Positions 53,800 to 64,000 of a stretch of DNA of 64,000 nt are shown here, piece after piece (the stretch's first letter is position 1; each line of letters starts with the position of its first letter). Source of the stretch: Diabrotica undecimpunctata (lineage: Eukaryota > Arthropoda > Insecta > Coleoptera > Chrysomelidae); NCBI RefSeq assembly GCF_040954645.1, contig NC_092803.1, positions 14,819,230-14,883,229 on the forward strand, given 5' to 3'. The translations under genes and the position numbers were made by a program. A model generated the notes under the pieces. The model ran no database searches. It saw nothing but the letters and a program-made list of their open reading frames with translations, and had not been told where the DNA came from.

Positions 53800-55250
53800 T
53801 CATTATCTTTGCCTTTATCCCTACGCAGGATCGGCTTCTCCAGTTTCATATCTCCGTATTTCTTCTGTATTTCTATATTTCTCATGTCCCTATACCTCCC
53901 AGGAACGTGCAAATCCGCAATTGTTCATATTGAGTTATTAACGTCTCTAGACTTCATCTAATATACTCTTTCTTAATTGTATCCCTTTTTTGCTAATCCA
54001 CTCATTTCTACCACATGCATTTGTTGTTCCTCTTTCTTTTAACTCTCTAAAATTCAGTTGCCCACATCATATCTGGCCTTATGGCAGTTTTATAAAATTT
54101 TCTCTTCGGTTCATTGAAATATTTTAATCACACAACGCACCACTCACTTCCTTCGACTTCATCCATCCCTCTCTAACTCCACTGCATGTCTCTCTATTTA
54201 TCTGTCTAGTACAATAGCGATCCTAGATACTCAAAAATAGTAGTCCAATTATTATAATATTATTTCCAAGTTTTGTTCTAAATCCCCTTCAATATTTCCT
54301 ACCAACACTACATCATGAGCATATAGTAGGCACCAGGGAAGGTTACCTGCTATGTTCCTGTTATATGAGCCAACACTAATGAGAATACGTAAGGACTAAG
54401 CACCGAGCTTCTGTGCAATCCTACCTTCACTTAAAACTTATTAATCCCTTCTACACCTGCCCTAACACTACATTCGTCATCTTCGTCGTACATTTCTCTC
54501 ACAATCTTCACATATTCACTAGTAACTCCTTTCTTATTGAGAGTGCAGCACAGAATCTCCCGAGAAACTGTATCATGACCAATGAACATCATTTGAGCGT
54601 TTGTTTCTTTATTCTTGTATTTTTGCATCTGTTGTTGATTTGCCTTACATAAAGCCAAACTGATTATTGGATATTTGGGTTTCTTCACGTATCCGTCTAT
54701 CAATTACTCTCTCCCATATTTTTATGGTGTGGTTAAGTAGTTTTATGGCTCTATAGTTGATGCATTATTATATATCTTCCTTGTTTTTGTAAACAGGTAC
54801 TAATATACAGCTTTATCATTCGTCTGGCATTTGTCCCACTTCCATAAGTGCTTCCGTTTGTCCCACTTCCACATTTTCCACTTCTTACATTCTTTCAGTA
54901 TATCATCTATTATATTTATAGAGTACTGCCTTAAATTGCCTTCTTGTCTTATTCTCTTTGTTGTTTAAAATGGTTCTGATATTTTGCTTTCTTACGGTGT
55001 TTATTATTGTCTTGTATATACTTTTTATCACTTCGATCAGCTCTTCGTTATCTGGTTTTCCTTTAGATTATCCCATATTGTTTGTTTTTTTATTGAGTCT
55101 GAAACTGTATTCATGTCTATATAACTAGCATCTATTTCTCTATTTTTTTATGGATTTCCCTATTATTTGCTATATGATGAATAAATGTTCTTGTTTTATG
55201 TCCTTTCCTAAATTCGCTTTTGTGTATATAAAGGTTATATGGGAAAGTAT
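53800..55250 (-). mobile_element. RTE-type LINE, BovB-like lineage, decayed
   Basis: Minus-strand pieces: RERVIDGYVKK-like start, GHDTVSREILCCTLNKKGVT, SEYVKIVREMYDEDDECSV, RAGVEGINKFXVKVGLH-type GxRQG region, then decayed FADD and thumb, with RPDMMW, NNCGFARSWEV and a terminal GEADPA. The last motif and the aatcatcatta end resemble BovB-type RTE 3' ends. Many stops. Confidence 0.65.
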
Positions 55251-55683
55251 TTTCATTTACAAATTATAACAAATGCTCTACTGAAAGGGAGCTAAAAACG
55301 AAGAGGGTAGATCAATATTTTCAAAACAAGGAGCAAGTAAAGTAATATCAAAAAATAAGAAAGTAAGACTCAAATATGTTAAAGAAAAATAACACTTCTT
55401 GTAGGAATATTAGAATACTATTATTAATTATTATAGCAAGAAATATAATAAAACTGGTTCAGTGGAGATGACAACTAGACTAAATAGCATTTGAATAGTA
55501 AAATTTATACAGTTAAACATATATAATTTAAAATCTATTGAAGATAGCGTCCATCCTAGTGCTCTCCCTGTTGTTTGTTATTTATTTGAATTTAATATAT
55601 AACTGTGTTAAATAATTATATAATTACATACAGAGTTTTCAGGTAGACGTCACATTAAACTTATCTCTGTAAATAATCGGAAT
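55251..55683. other. Non-coding, AT-rich stretch
   Basis: Nothing recognised. Confidence 0.55.
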
Positions 55684-55764
55684 GGACGACCTAAGCTCTG
55701 ACGTCACAATGGGCGGGGTTTTTAAAAACCTCTCCAAACTTTTTTAATTTGTTTGTATTTGTTC

Positions 55765-56798
55765 TAGCGGTGTGCGATGTTCATCGATGATTGGAAAATA
55801 TCGATGTTGAACGCTAGATGGCCGATGTTTTGCCATCGATATTTAGGTATTCGTTAACATCGACGATAACATAGATGTTAAATGGAAACATCGAACACCA
55901 TTTAACTATAGATTACTGGCTTTCACTGGCTGGTATTCACTGGCTTATTTTTACAAGATATTAATAATCATTATGGGGACTTATAATTTTAATATATTAC
56001 TTATTTGTTTTTTTTTTTTTCTAATAATTTGGTTGTGTTTAAGATATCTATCGAGAAATAATTTTTAATGTTTTAATATTAGGTTAAGGCTGCACAGTTA
56101 CACCACGATTTTCGCATAGACGCATATGTTAACATAGGCTCAGCTGGCTGTAGAGCTTAGTAACGACACCATCTTTTTTTATTGTTCGTTGTGTCTCTGT
56201 CTTACATCATGTAAGTACAGCAGCGTCTCTTTTGGAGAGGAAAAGAGATAGTGAAGAGTTGCAATGTGCTAGAAAGGGACAGATCGAACAACGCCAAGAG
56301 ATATTGTGGTCAGTAGGCGCGGACGGTATGCTCGGTCTATGTTAATATATACCATCGAGTTAGAATCTATAACTCGATGATATATACGTATATGGTTTTT
56401 AATCAATTAAATCTTCTTCAAGTTCCGCTCCTATTGGAGATTGGAAATCATTCTGGCAATTTTAATTTTGTTGGTTACGCGCCTGAATAGTTCAATTGAA
56501 CTGCATCCAAACCATTCACGGAGATTGCGTAGCCACGAGATTTTACGTCTTCCTACGCTTCTTCTGCCTTTGATTTTACCCTGCATTATATTCCTTAGTT
56601 TTTTTTATTTGGCAATTAAATCATGTTTATATAATACTTATTTAATTTATTATTTTAGCATTATTCAACATTTGTAAAAACATCGATATTTCTATAACAT
56701 CGATGTTTTATGTTCGATATATCGTTACTATCGATGTTCAGGTTCGATGTTACCATCGATGCTCAACATCGATGTTTTTACCGACGTCGAATCCCTAA
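55765..56798. mobile_element. hAT-type MITE rich in ATCGATGTT motifs
   Basis: The ends are TAGCGGTGTGCGATGTT and, as complement, TTAGGGATTCGACG. The flanks atttgttc (55757-55764) and atttgtcc (56799-56806) form an 8-bp TSD with one mismatch, as expected for hAT. Both subterminal regions (55775-55900 and 56680-56790) are full of repeated (C)ATCGATG(TT) motifs in both orientations. No transposase. It carries one small LINE insertion. Confidence 0.78.
56414..56622 (-). mobile_element. RTE-type LINE 3' fragment, 10-bp TSD
   Basis: The duplication caattaaatc is at 56404-56413 and 56623-56632. The minus strand reads RRNLRKFGCSSIELFRRVTN-like C-terminus (SWLRNLREWFGCSSIELFR pattern) with a tail read as ttcttcaag on the plus strand. 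It is about 210 bp long, nested in the hAT MITE. Confidence 0.85.
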
Positions 56799-57708
56799 AT
56801 TTGTCCCATCAGAAATTGGAAATATTGGTTTTTTAATGGTTTGAAGAATAACTAAGGACTTTTGGTTATGAACATTTATTCTTTGCCATTGGTATTATTT
56901 GTTGTTCGTGAATTTGTAAGTTACGAATATCAAAGTATTAAGATATTTACTATGAATGTTTAGAAATCTTTAAATATTTTTTGACTGTATTTCAAGATAT
57001 TTTGTTGTTGTTTTTATCAGGTTAATTTCAAAATAGATCAATAAATCGTTCAATTTATTTAAGAAGTTGAAAAATATTTAAATTAATGTTTTATTCTTTT
57101 TTCTTTGCCAGTGATTTTATCATTTTAATAACTAAACATATTCGAATTTTTGTAGTTTTGTTGTAACATAACATTAATTATGTGGAAACTTTTCTATTAA
57201 ATTGCCATAATAAATGTTAAAAAATTTATTTTTTGAGTGCTGTTTGAGAATAGTTTTTGATTTTATTTTTTAGATCTGGGCATATAGTGGCTAGTAAACA
57301 TGTGTTGAAGATATCCAGCATTACTGCATTTTTCAGTAATGACAACAAAACTACTATTACCTATTAAAACTACGAGAAAACAAATATATTTAGTCTTTTA
57401 GGTGATAAAATCACCAGCAGTTAAAAAAGAATAAAACACTAATTTAAATATTTTTGTATAAAATGCAGAAAAAAATAATTTTTAATCAGAAAATAGCATA
57501 ACCTTAAAATATTAACAATCATAGTAAATATCTTAATACGTTGATATAATAAACGTTTATAACCAAAAGTCTTTACTTATTCTTCAAACAATTAAAAAAA
57601 CCAATATTTACAACTTGTTATAGGACAAATACACAGAAATTAAAAATGTTTAGAAAGGTTTTTAAATGTTTCAGAGCCATTGTGACGTCAGAGCTTAGGT
57701 AGTCCCTT

Positions 57709-59354
57709 GGAATCTGAAAATTGTCACTTCTGCTTAAATATATATCAAAAACTTCTATAATAAAATAAAACAGAAAAATGTCATCAACTTTATATTTCGC
57801 TGTCACATCTATTACCTTAAAGTAGAAATTTTAAAGAAACTATTTTAATGTATTTCATAGACACCGAATCTCAATGAGCAATAAGAACATCTGTGATTAG
57901 ATTTGCGAAGTGATTAGAAGATTCGGACAAGCCAGAGGTTTATCGGCTATGATTTACATAAAGCCCAATACAGAGGATTGAAAACAATAATCCGAGCAAT
58001 CGAGATATGATATCACTACTCTTTCGAGAGTCAACAAACGAAAGAAGAAGGCTTATTGTTTTTCATGAATCGGTATACTTGTTAAGTATTCATTTCTTAT
58101 GTATGTGTTTAGTATTTTTTTCATACTCTTCAGATAGAAGATAGAAGAAGGTTAGGCTAATAGGTTTATATAACTTTGGTTCATATGATCGGCATTTGTC
58201 ACTCTTACGAATAAAGCAGCTCTAGCATGTCGCCACTTTTAAGTCTAACCTATAATAAAAAAATGATTTATTCTATGTGTGTAGGTACATGTTACGAGAA
58301 ATGCATGAAATTGGATAATTCTAGCATTGTACTTATTGTTCATATCGATTTTTACGATTATTCCCCATTTATTATTTAAGACAAACAAACATCAATAGGG
58401 TAATACATTCATAATTATTCAGGGTTTCTGGCTTCTGGATTGTAGGAATAACTTATTTTAAATTATCATGCACATCTCTTGAAAATTTGAAATGTTTCAC
58501 AAACATATTTCCGGTTTTATAGTGATGTATCTATTTCTTGGAGCTTTTAAATGTTTCACTAACATTATCACTTTATTATAGAACAATTTTATCGGCATTT
58601 TACCATATTATGGATTCGAAGAAGAACAACTCTATATAAATATAATAAATAAAAAATATAAAAATGTCAAATAATTAACAACAAATGTTCGATTTTTGAT
58701 TTGTTGTGTCGCTTGTCAATAATAATCGATTCGAATCGATGGTCGTTTCGATAATCGTTTTGAAGTTTGATCATTTTGGACATGTTAGAAGTGGAGAATA
58801 ATTTCTGTACAATGCTAGAACTGTCCAATTTCGGGCTTTGCTCGTAACATACACATTTTTAAGAGATAGTCTTTAAATGTTTAAAAGCCTATATCTTCCT
58901 GTCAAAAGTTTTGAAAAAAATAAATAATATTTTATCGTAAATAATAGCGATCTGTAAATATTTTAAATAGCTATAGTTGTGTGTATAGTGCAAACTTTCA
59001 GAGTTAAAATTGAATTATTTTCAGAGATATATCTGATATGCCGCTTACATGAAACACTCAGTATATTTTATATTTAAGACTGAATATGTTAATTTAAACT
59101 GAATAAATTTGGTGATTGTCCTTCTTAATTGTATATTCTAGTTTTTGGGGACCATAGACTATGTTCTATTTCTGAATATGTTACTAAACGTAAACAAAAT
59201 AACAAATTTTATATTGTATTAGGTGATAATAAAGCTGTTTAACAATTGATGTGAAAACATGCGTTTTATTTTGTCGTTGCTTTATTTATTACGTAAAATA
59301 TTACGACTCGTTAATAGAGTTGCTAACAACAAGTCCTCCTAGACACTTTGTCTC
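57709..59354. other. Long non-coding stretch
   Basis: AT-rich, with no gene recognised. A perfect 16-bp palindrome ATCGATTCGAATCGAT lies at about 58727. Confidence 0.5.
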
Positions 59355-59383
59355 AGGACTAGCAACCTCGGGTTGCTAGTCCT
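59355..59383. repeat. Perfect 13-bp hairpin with a 3-nt loop
   Basis: AGGACTAGCAACC, TCG, and the exact complement. It is isolated and not tied to a recognised element. Confidence 0.85.
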
Positions 59384-59554
59384 AGTAAGTATTTATTGGC
59401 TCAAAACATGTACATCCAGATAGCACTGACGATGGAACGTTCTGTGATGTAGCCCAATAGGTCTTTTAATATATACCTTTTATAAAGGAATTCCTTGTGG
59501 ACTTATAGATTCACCAACTTAGAAGTTTCTAACTATTTAAAAAAAAAATATTAA

Positions 59555-59625
59555 CACGGCTCATAAAGTAAACAGATACGCTGATGATACTGCACTGATA
59601 GTACTGATGAAAGAACAAAATATGG
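59555..59625 (+). mobile_element. Tiny RT fragment
   Basis: Reads AHKVNRYADDTALIVLMKEQ, the YADD catalytic box of a LINE RT, with no other recognisable motif around it. Confidence 0.6.
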
Positions 59626-60845
59626 CCCCACGTTGGACGCCAAAATAAATTGTAACAACTACGGAATTTAGCTCACAATATTGTGACAATTAAATTACAA
59701 CAGGCTCGCCACCAATGTCATAGCCCTCATCACTGCTATTCTAATTTTTGACACTACAGCCCGAAAGAGTTCAGTTGAACTGCATCCAAACCATTCTTTA
59801 AGGTTTCTCAGTCAGGACATTCTTCTTCTACTTATGCTGCGCTTTCCTTTAATCTTTCCCTGCATTATTAGTTTTAGGAATTCGTATACGTCACCACGTG
59901 TTATATGAGATATTGTAGTTTTCTTATTTTAATGGAATCCAGTATCTCCCTGCTGTCCTCTAGTACTTCTTCATTGATTTATCGATATGTCCACGAGATT
60001 CTCAGCATTCTTAGATATGTCCACATTTTAAATGCTTCCAATTTATTGAGACATTGTTTATTTAAAGTCCATGTCTCCACACCATACAAAAGAACGGGAA
60101 ATACATAACACTTTAGTACTGGTTTTCTAAGATTTAGGCTGAGGTCTCTACAACATATTATTTGTTTCATAATATTAAATGCAGTTCTAGCCTTTTCTAT
60201 TCTAACTCTAATGTTTTTGGTATAATCGTTTGTTTCATTAATGTTTGCCCCTAAATAGTTATAATTCTGAACTCGTTCTATCGTCTTATTATTTACATGT
60301 AGATTGATGTATCTAATATTTTTTTTTATATAACCGTGAATTTTGTTTTCTTTATGTTTAGTGACAGACCAAATTCTTCACTCGCTGCAACAACCTTATC
60401 TAAAATTCTTTGTAGATCTGTAATATTTTCTGCTATTAGTATTGTAACAGTATCATCAGCATATCTGTATTTATGTTTATACCTGCTACTTCATGTTCTA
60501 ATGATTTTCTGAATATTTCCTCTGAGTATGCATTAAACAGAGATGGAGAAAAGAGACAGCCCTATCTAACACCTCTTTTAAATTTTTTTTTGCTGGTTTT
60601 TAAATTATTTATTCTTATGTCAGCTTCTTGTTCATAATACAGATTATTTATTATTCTTATGTCTGTGTGTCGATGTTCTTTGTTCTCAGAAGTTTTATTA
60701 ACGGATTATGTTTCACTGTGTCGAATGCCTTGTTATAATCTAGAAAGCAGACATAGATGTCCTGGTTTACATCTAAAATCTCTGTATTAACACATTTACT
60801 GCATATAGTACTTCCCTGATTTCTTGAGCATTTCTAAATCCGAAC

Positions 60846-60928
60846 TGACTTTGTCCAGTTGACTAATGTTTGTATTTTGAGAACGATTTCCGAAGTGGAA
60901 ATTGAAACGTCAATAAATGATTTTGTCC
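60846..60928. repeat. 72-bp insertion bounded by 11-bp direct repeats inside the LINE
   Basis: tgactttgtcc (60846-60856) and tgattttgtcc (60918-60928) flank 61 bp that interrupts the LINE reading between the IHRRIY and QFGFR blocks. The inserted piece contains TTTCCGAAGTGGAAATTG and GAAACGTCAATAAA and can fold into a small hairpin. See findings. Confidence 0.55.
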
Positions 60929-60954
60929 AATGCCTTGTTTTAACTTTTTATATA

Positions 60955-61706
60955 CAGTATACTCCCTTTATAACGAACACGGTTATTACGAGGTTTCGCT
61001 TATAACGAGGTACATTAGATGTCCCGTGAAATTTCTATTGAACTATAACCCTTTATAGCGAGGTAAATTTGCTTATAACGAGAAAAAATAAGATTTCAAA
61101 ACGTGTTTTTTACGTTTTGGCCCTGCCGTAGCTATAAATAAATACCCTTTTTAACTGCGGGCCGCCCGCAATAAACTTCTTACAATTTATGATTCTTAGT
61201 CGGAAATGTAAAATTTATGATTCACAAGTGTCATTGTATTGGGTTGACCATTCACACCTTATAATATGGGTCCTAATAGACAAGATGTGGAAAGTGTTTT
61301 AAAGGTTGTCAGAAACTTTATCCAAGGACAAAACGCAAATGAAGAAGCATAAAACTGTTTCACATCTTTAGAAAATATGATAGATAGAATACTGGACAAT
61401 TTAAAGCAGTCAAAAATGACAAAATAACTTTATACGCTTTATACATATTTACAGAATACAAATTTTTTGTTTTAACATATATCAATGACAGTAAAAGTAA
61501 ACAACTTTGTTTTAAAAACGCCATTCAAACAATATTTATTAGCATCTTATATTGCTCCGAATGGCTTCACTATAGAAAGTTAATGTTTTAGAAAACTACA
61601 TATTCATATGTATGCACAATATTATTGTTGTTGGATATAACGAGATCCGCTTATAACGAGGTCATTAGTCTGCCATTTCAGTTCTCGTTATAGAGGGAGT
61701 CTACTG
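60955..61706 (+). mobile_element. pogo-like element, internally deleted
   Basis: TIRs CAGTATACTCCCTTTATAACG on the left and its near-complement on the right, flanked by TA (60953-60954 and 61707-61708). About 750 bp remain. The only coding remnant (61262-61430) reads DVESVLKVVRNFIQGQNANE, then FTSLENMIDRILDNLKQSKM, like the C-terminus of pogo/jerky-type transposases. Non-autonomous. Confidence 0.8.
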
Positions 61707-62499
61707 TATATTCTACGATGAATAATCTTTAGGAATACTTTTAGTATGTGGCACTTTAGACTGATGGTACGGTGATCTTAACATTGTCTGGCGTTTTTCT
61801 TTTTCGGTATAGTCACGAATGTTGATAGAAGCCATTCTTTAGATAATATACCTGTTCTGTATATGATATTAAATAATTCGACAATAACAGGTATATTGCA
61901 GTTAAGTTGCAATATTTCTTTCTATTCGTTATCTATTTTGTCTCGTTTGTCGTTAAACAGCTGTTTTATATAATTTGCCCATACCATCAATTTGTTTTCT
62001 CTATCCATTACGGTGTCTCCCTTTTCATCAACTAGTATATTTTGTTTGTTTTCTGGTCTTCTAAGTTAATTCTTTTATTTTTCGGTATTAATTAAAGATG
62101 TCATGTTTATTTTGTAGCATGTGTATGTCATCCCATTTTTCTTTTAATTTTCTTTTGCTATTCGAATTTGTCGCCATATTTCGTATTGTGTTTGCTGGTA
62201 TGATTTATTTTTGTTCTTATATACTCTTCTTTTGTTCATCAAGTTTAGTATTTCGTCCGTCATCCAATCTTTTTTCTTTTCTTTGGTTTTGCGTAGATAC
62301 TTTATTGAAGGTTCTATTAAGTCAACCTTTATTTTTTCCCAGTTTTTGTTGATGTTTTCTTCATTTCTCTTCAATCTGTACGGTGTTTAGACGTTCATTA
62401 GTTTTTTCTTTGATATTTTTTCTCATTTCTGGATCTCTTGGTGCATTTATATCAGTTATTTCTTCTTTTGCTGTCTAATTCAATGATAACTCTTTATTG

Positions 62500-63456
62500 G
62501 ATTTTGGGTGAACCGTCACAATGGAAAACCTTCGTTGGAAATAGGGTGTCGGAAATACAAAGGCTTTCTAATGGATATAGCTAGCATCATGTTGACTCGC
62601 ATGATAACCCAGCCGACATAATTACGCGCGGATATGAACCAAAGTTATTAAACACTTCAAAATTGTGGTGGAATGGGCCACCATGGTTAGCTTCTCATTT
62701 AAATTCATTTAAATGTTTCATTGCTAGAAGAGGTCTATGTAAAAATATGTATTCTGATAATGGAACTTCGTTGGGGCAAATAATCATTTGCAGGAGTTAT
62801 ATTCATTTATGAATGATGCAACGGTAAAATCAAATTTTTTAGATTATTTTTCGGAACATAAGATTCATTGGCATTTTATTCCAGCTCACTCACCACATTT
62901 TGGTGGCATCTGGGAATCAACTGTAAAATCGGTAAAGTTTCATATACGAAGGGTAATGTGTAATAATAAATTTACATATGACGAAATGTATACTTTGTTG
63001 ACGCAAATTGAGTCTCTCCTAAATTCCCGTCCTTTATTACCTCTGTCGGAAAGTCCAGAAGACCTTGGTGTACTCACCCCTGGACATTTTCTAATTGGAG
63101 CACCACTTGTAGCACTGCCACAAGAAGAGCTAACTAAAATAATTCCGAATAAGTTGAAACGGTATCATCACCTGACTCAGATAATTCAGAGTTTTTGGGT
63201 ACGCTGGTCACGTGAGTACCTCTCTTCACTTCAGCAGCGAACCAAATGGAGAACAGCAGCTGACAACGTGAAAATTGGATCATTGGTTATTATTCAAGAG
63301 GATGGTCTTCCTCCTACTAAATGGGAATTGGGTAGAATATTGCAACTACATGCTGGGACAGATAATGTTGTGCGGGTTGTGACTGTGCGCACTTCTAAAG
63401 GTGAATTCAAAAGGCCTTGTGTAAAGTTAGCCGTCCTGCCAATGGATGAACAATAA
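62500..63456 (+). pseudogene. BEL/Pao integrase with C-terminal DUF5641 domain, truncated
   Basis: The N-terminal remnant [32 protein letters not shown] and LWWNGPPWLASHLNSF comes from the RNase H/integrase junction of BEL pol. It jumps to the integrase core: MYSDNGTSFVGANNHLQEL (second catalytic Asp), IHWHFIPAHSPHFGGIWEST (catalytic Glu), then LLTQIESLLNSRPLLPLSES, and the DUF5641 end FWVRWSREYLSSLQQRTKW, ELGRILQLHAGTDNVVRVVT and a stop after PMDEQ. The zinc finger and first catalytic Asp are lost in the internal deletion. There are one stop (about 62583) and one frameshift (about 62772). The 222-codon stretch from 62788 is intact. Confidence 0.9.
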
Positions 63457-63520
63457 TGGTTATGGTTTACAAGAAGCGTTGTTTGAAAGGCATCACTTAA
63501 GCCTTTCAAGGGGGGCGGCA

Positions 63521-63765
63521 TGTTCAGCAGTCAACAGTGCAAGAGCCGTCCCTGCACGGACCACAGGGCGCATGCATCGAACACTAGCGACAACGACGCC
63601 ACGCGTAGCTGTCAAGCAATAAGAAGACATTCTTTTTTGGTTTTGTTAATTTTAAGTTTTTATAAAATTATTATAATAAAAGTGTTAAAGTCAGAATAAA
63701 TATTTTTTATACAAAGAATACAGTCCACAATACTTCTGAAGGCTCAGAAATAAAAACTTTATTCA
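63521..63765 (+). repeat. BEL/Pao 3' LTR
   Basis: Starts TGTTCAGCAGTCAACAG right after the purine tract. It contains a GC-richer 5' part and AATAAA/AATAAAAG signals (about 63675-63705). Likely ends ...TTTATTCA at 63765, where the RTE endonuclease sequence resumes. The exact end is uncertain by some bases. Confidence 0.7.
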
Positions 63766-64000
63766 GTGCTATATCTGCTCCAAATTGTGTTTTGACTGCA
63801 GTAATACTATTCCGATATTTTCTTTGATCATTATGTAATCTATTTGATTTCTCATTATCTGATGTTCATTATCTTTTTTTCAACGTCTTTTAGGTAATTC
63901 AAAGAACGTGTTTGTAACAATCGTTTTATTATCTTGGCAGAATTGTATCAACCTATCTCCTCTTTGATTTCTATTACCTAATCGAAAATTTCTCACTACG

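Larger units (their letters stand above)
55684..57708. repeat. Large foldback element with about 490-bp arms, split by a hAT-type MITE
   Basis: The terminal sequence CCTAAGCTCTGACGTCACAA starts both arms. Once the inner MITE (55765-56798) is removed, the left arm (55684-55764 plus 56807 to about 57140) pairs with the right arm (about 57390-57708), including the shared AATATTGGTTTTTT and TTTGAAGAATAA blocks. No coding sequence. Flanking ggaat repeats (55679-55683 and 57709-57713) may be a 5-bp TSD. Confidence 0.75.
62484..63765 (+). mobile_element. BEL/Pao LTR retrotransposon, 3' remnant
   Basis: A polyprotein remnant (62500-63456), a polypurine tract (AAGGGGGGCGGCA, 63508-63520) and a 3' LTR (63521 to about 63765). 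The 5' LTR, gag, protease and RT are absent. It is inserted in the long RTE copy, in the opposite orientation. Confidence 0.82.
59690..64000 (-). mobile_element. Long RTE-type LINE copy (endonuclease to C-terminus) with two nested elements
   Basis: On the minus strand, from the right edge: endonuclease domain NQRGDRLIQFCQDNKTIVTN, TFFELPKRR, RNQIDYIMIKENIG, VKTQFGAD-like (63770-64000); then, past a BEL/Pao insertion, the linker KKDWMTDEILNLMNKRRVYK (62300), WLLSTFVTIPKKKNARQC and LKIIHRRIY (61715); then, past a pogo-like insertion, FGFRNAQEIREVLYAV, YADDTVTILIAENITDLQRI, GLSLNIKKTKF and the decayed thumb to about 59690. It has many stops. It is the only copy here that retains endonuclease sequence and it continues beyond the window. 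Confidence 0.8.

Noticed and set aside
60857..60917. Third hammerhead ribozyme
   Set aside because: GAAACGUC is present but the CUGANGA core is not (CCGAAGU instead), and stem II does not pair in the right register.

Overview
This is a eukaryotic, AT-rich window, almost certainly from an insect with a large, transposon-laden genome. A beetle is my guess, but nothing here proves it. The support is: exons with GT/AG introns and conserved phase from an rdgC/PPEF-type phosphatase; an intact trypsin-like serine protease with ten cysteines; and a dense mixture of typical insect mobile elements (RTE-type LINEs, Jockey-type LINEs, Penelope, BEL/Pao, hAT, piggyBac, Tc1/mariner, pogo-like, MULE, plus TIR elements I cannot name).

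Layout. 1-2.6 kb: the 3' half of a ZMYM1-type hAT element. 3.4-4.0 kb: a Tc1 relic. 4.53-4.78 kb: a short palindrome carrying two complete hammerhead-ribozyme cores in opposite orientation. 5.2-21.5 kb: the last four coding exons of rdgC (+ strand, EF-hand end). Their introns hold an RTE copy, a ZBED5-type hAT joined to a piggyBac that is itself split by a mariner, a second element whose 172-bp inverted repeats each carry a hammerhead-like motif, a MULE relic and a MITE. 21.8-26.3 kb: nested TIR elements, including a 3.6-kb DNA transposon of a family I know only by sequence pattern. 26.9-30.6 kb: LINE fragments. 31.3-32.1 kb: the single-exon trypsin gene. 32.5-62.5 kb: mostly LINE fragments, many with target-site duplications (TSDs), with nested Tc1, hAT, pogo and foldback elements and a pair of Penelope fragments placed head to head. 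62.5-63.8 kb: a truncated BEL/Pao element with its 3' LTR, sitting inside a long RTE copy that runs off the right edge.

Only rdgC and the trypsin gene look like functional host genes. Everything else reads as mobile-element sequence in various stages of decay. Many insertions can be dated relative to each other, because removing the inserted piece (and one TSD copy) rejoins the reading frame of the element it hit. The most unusual content is the two inverted-repeat elements with hammerhead ribozymes on both arms.
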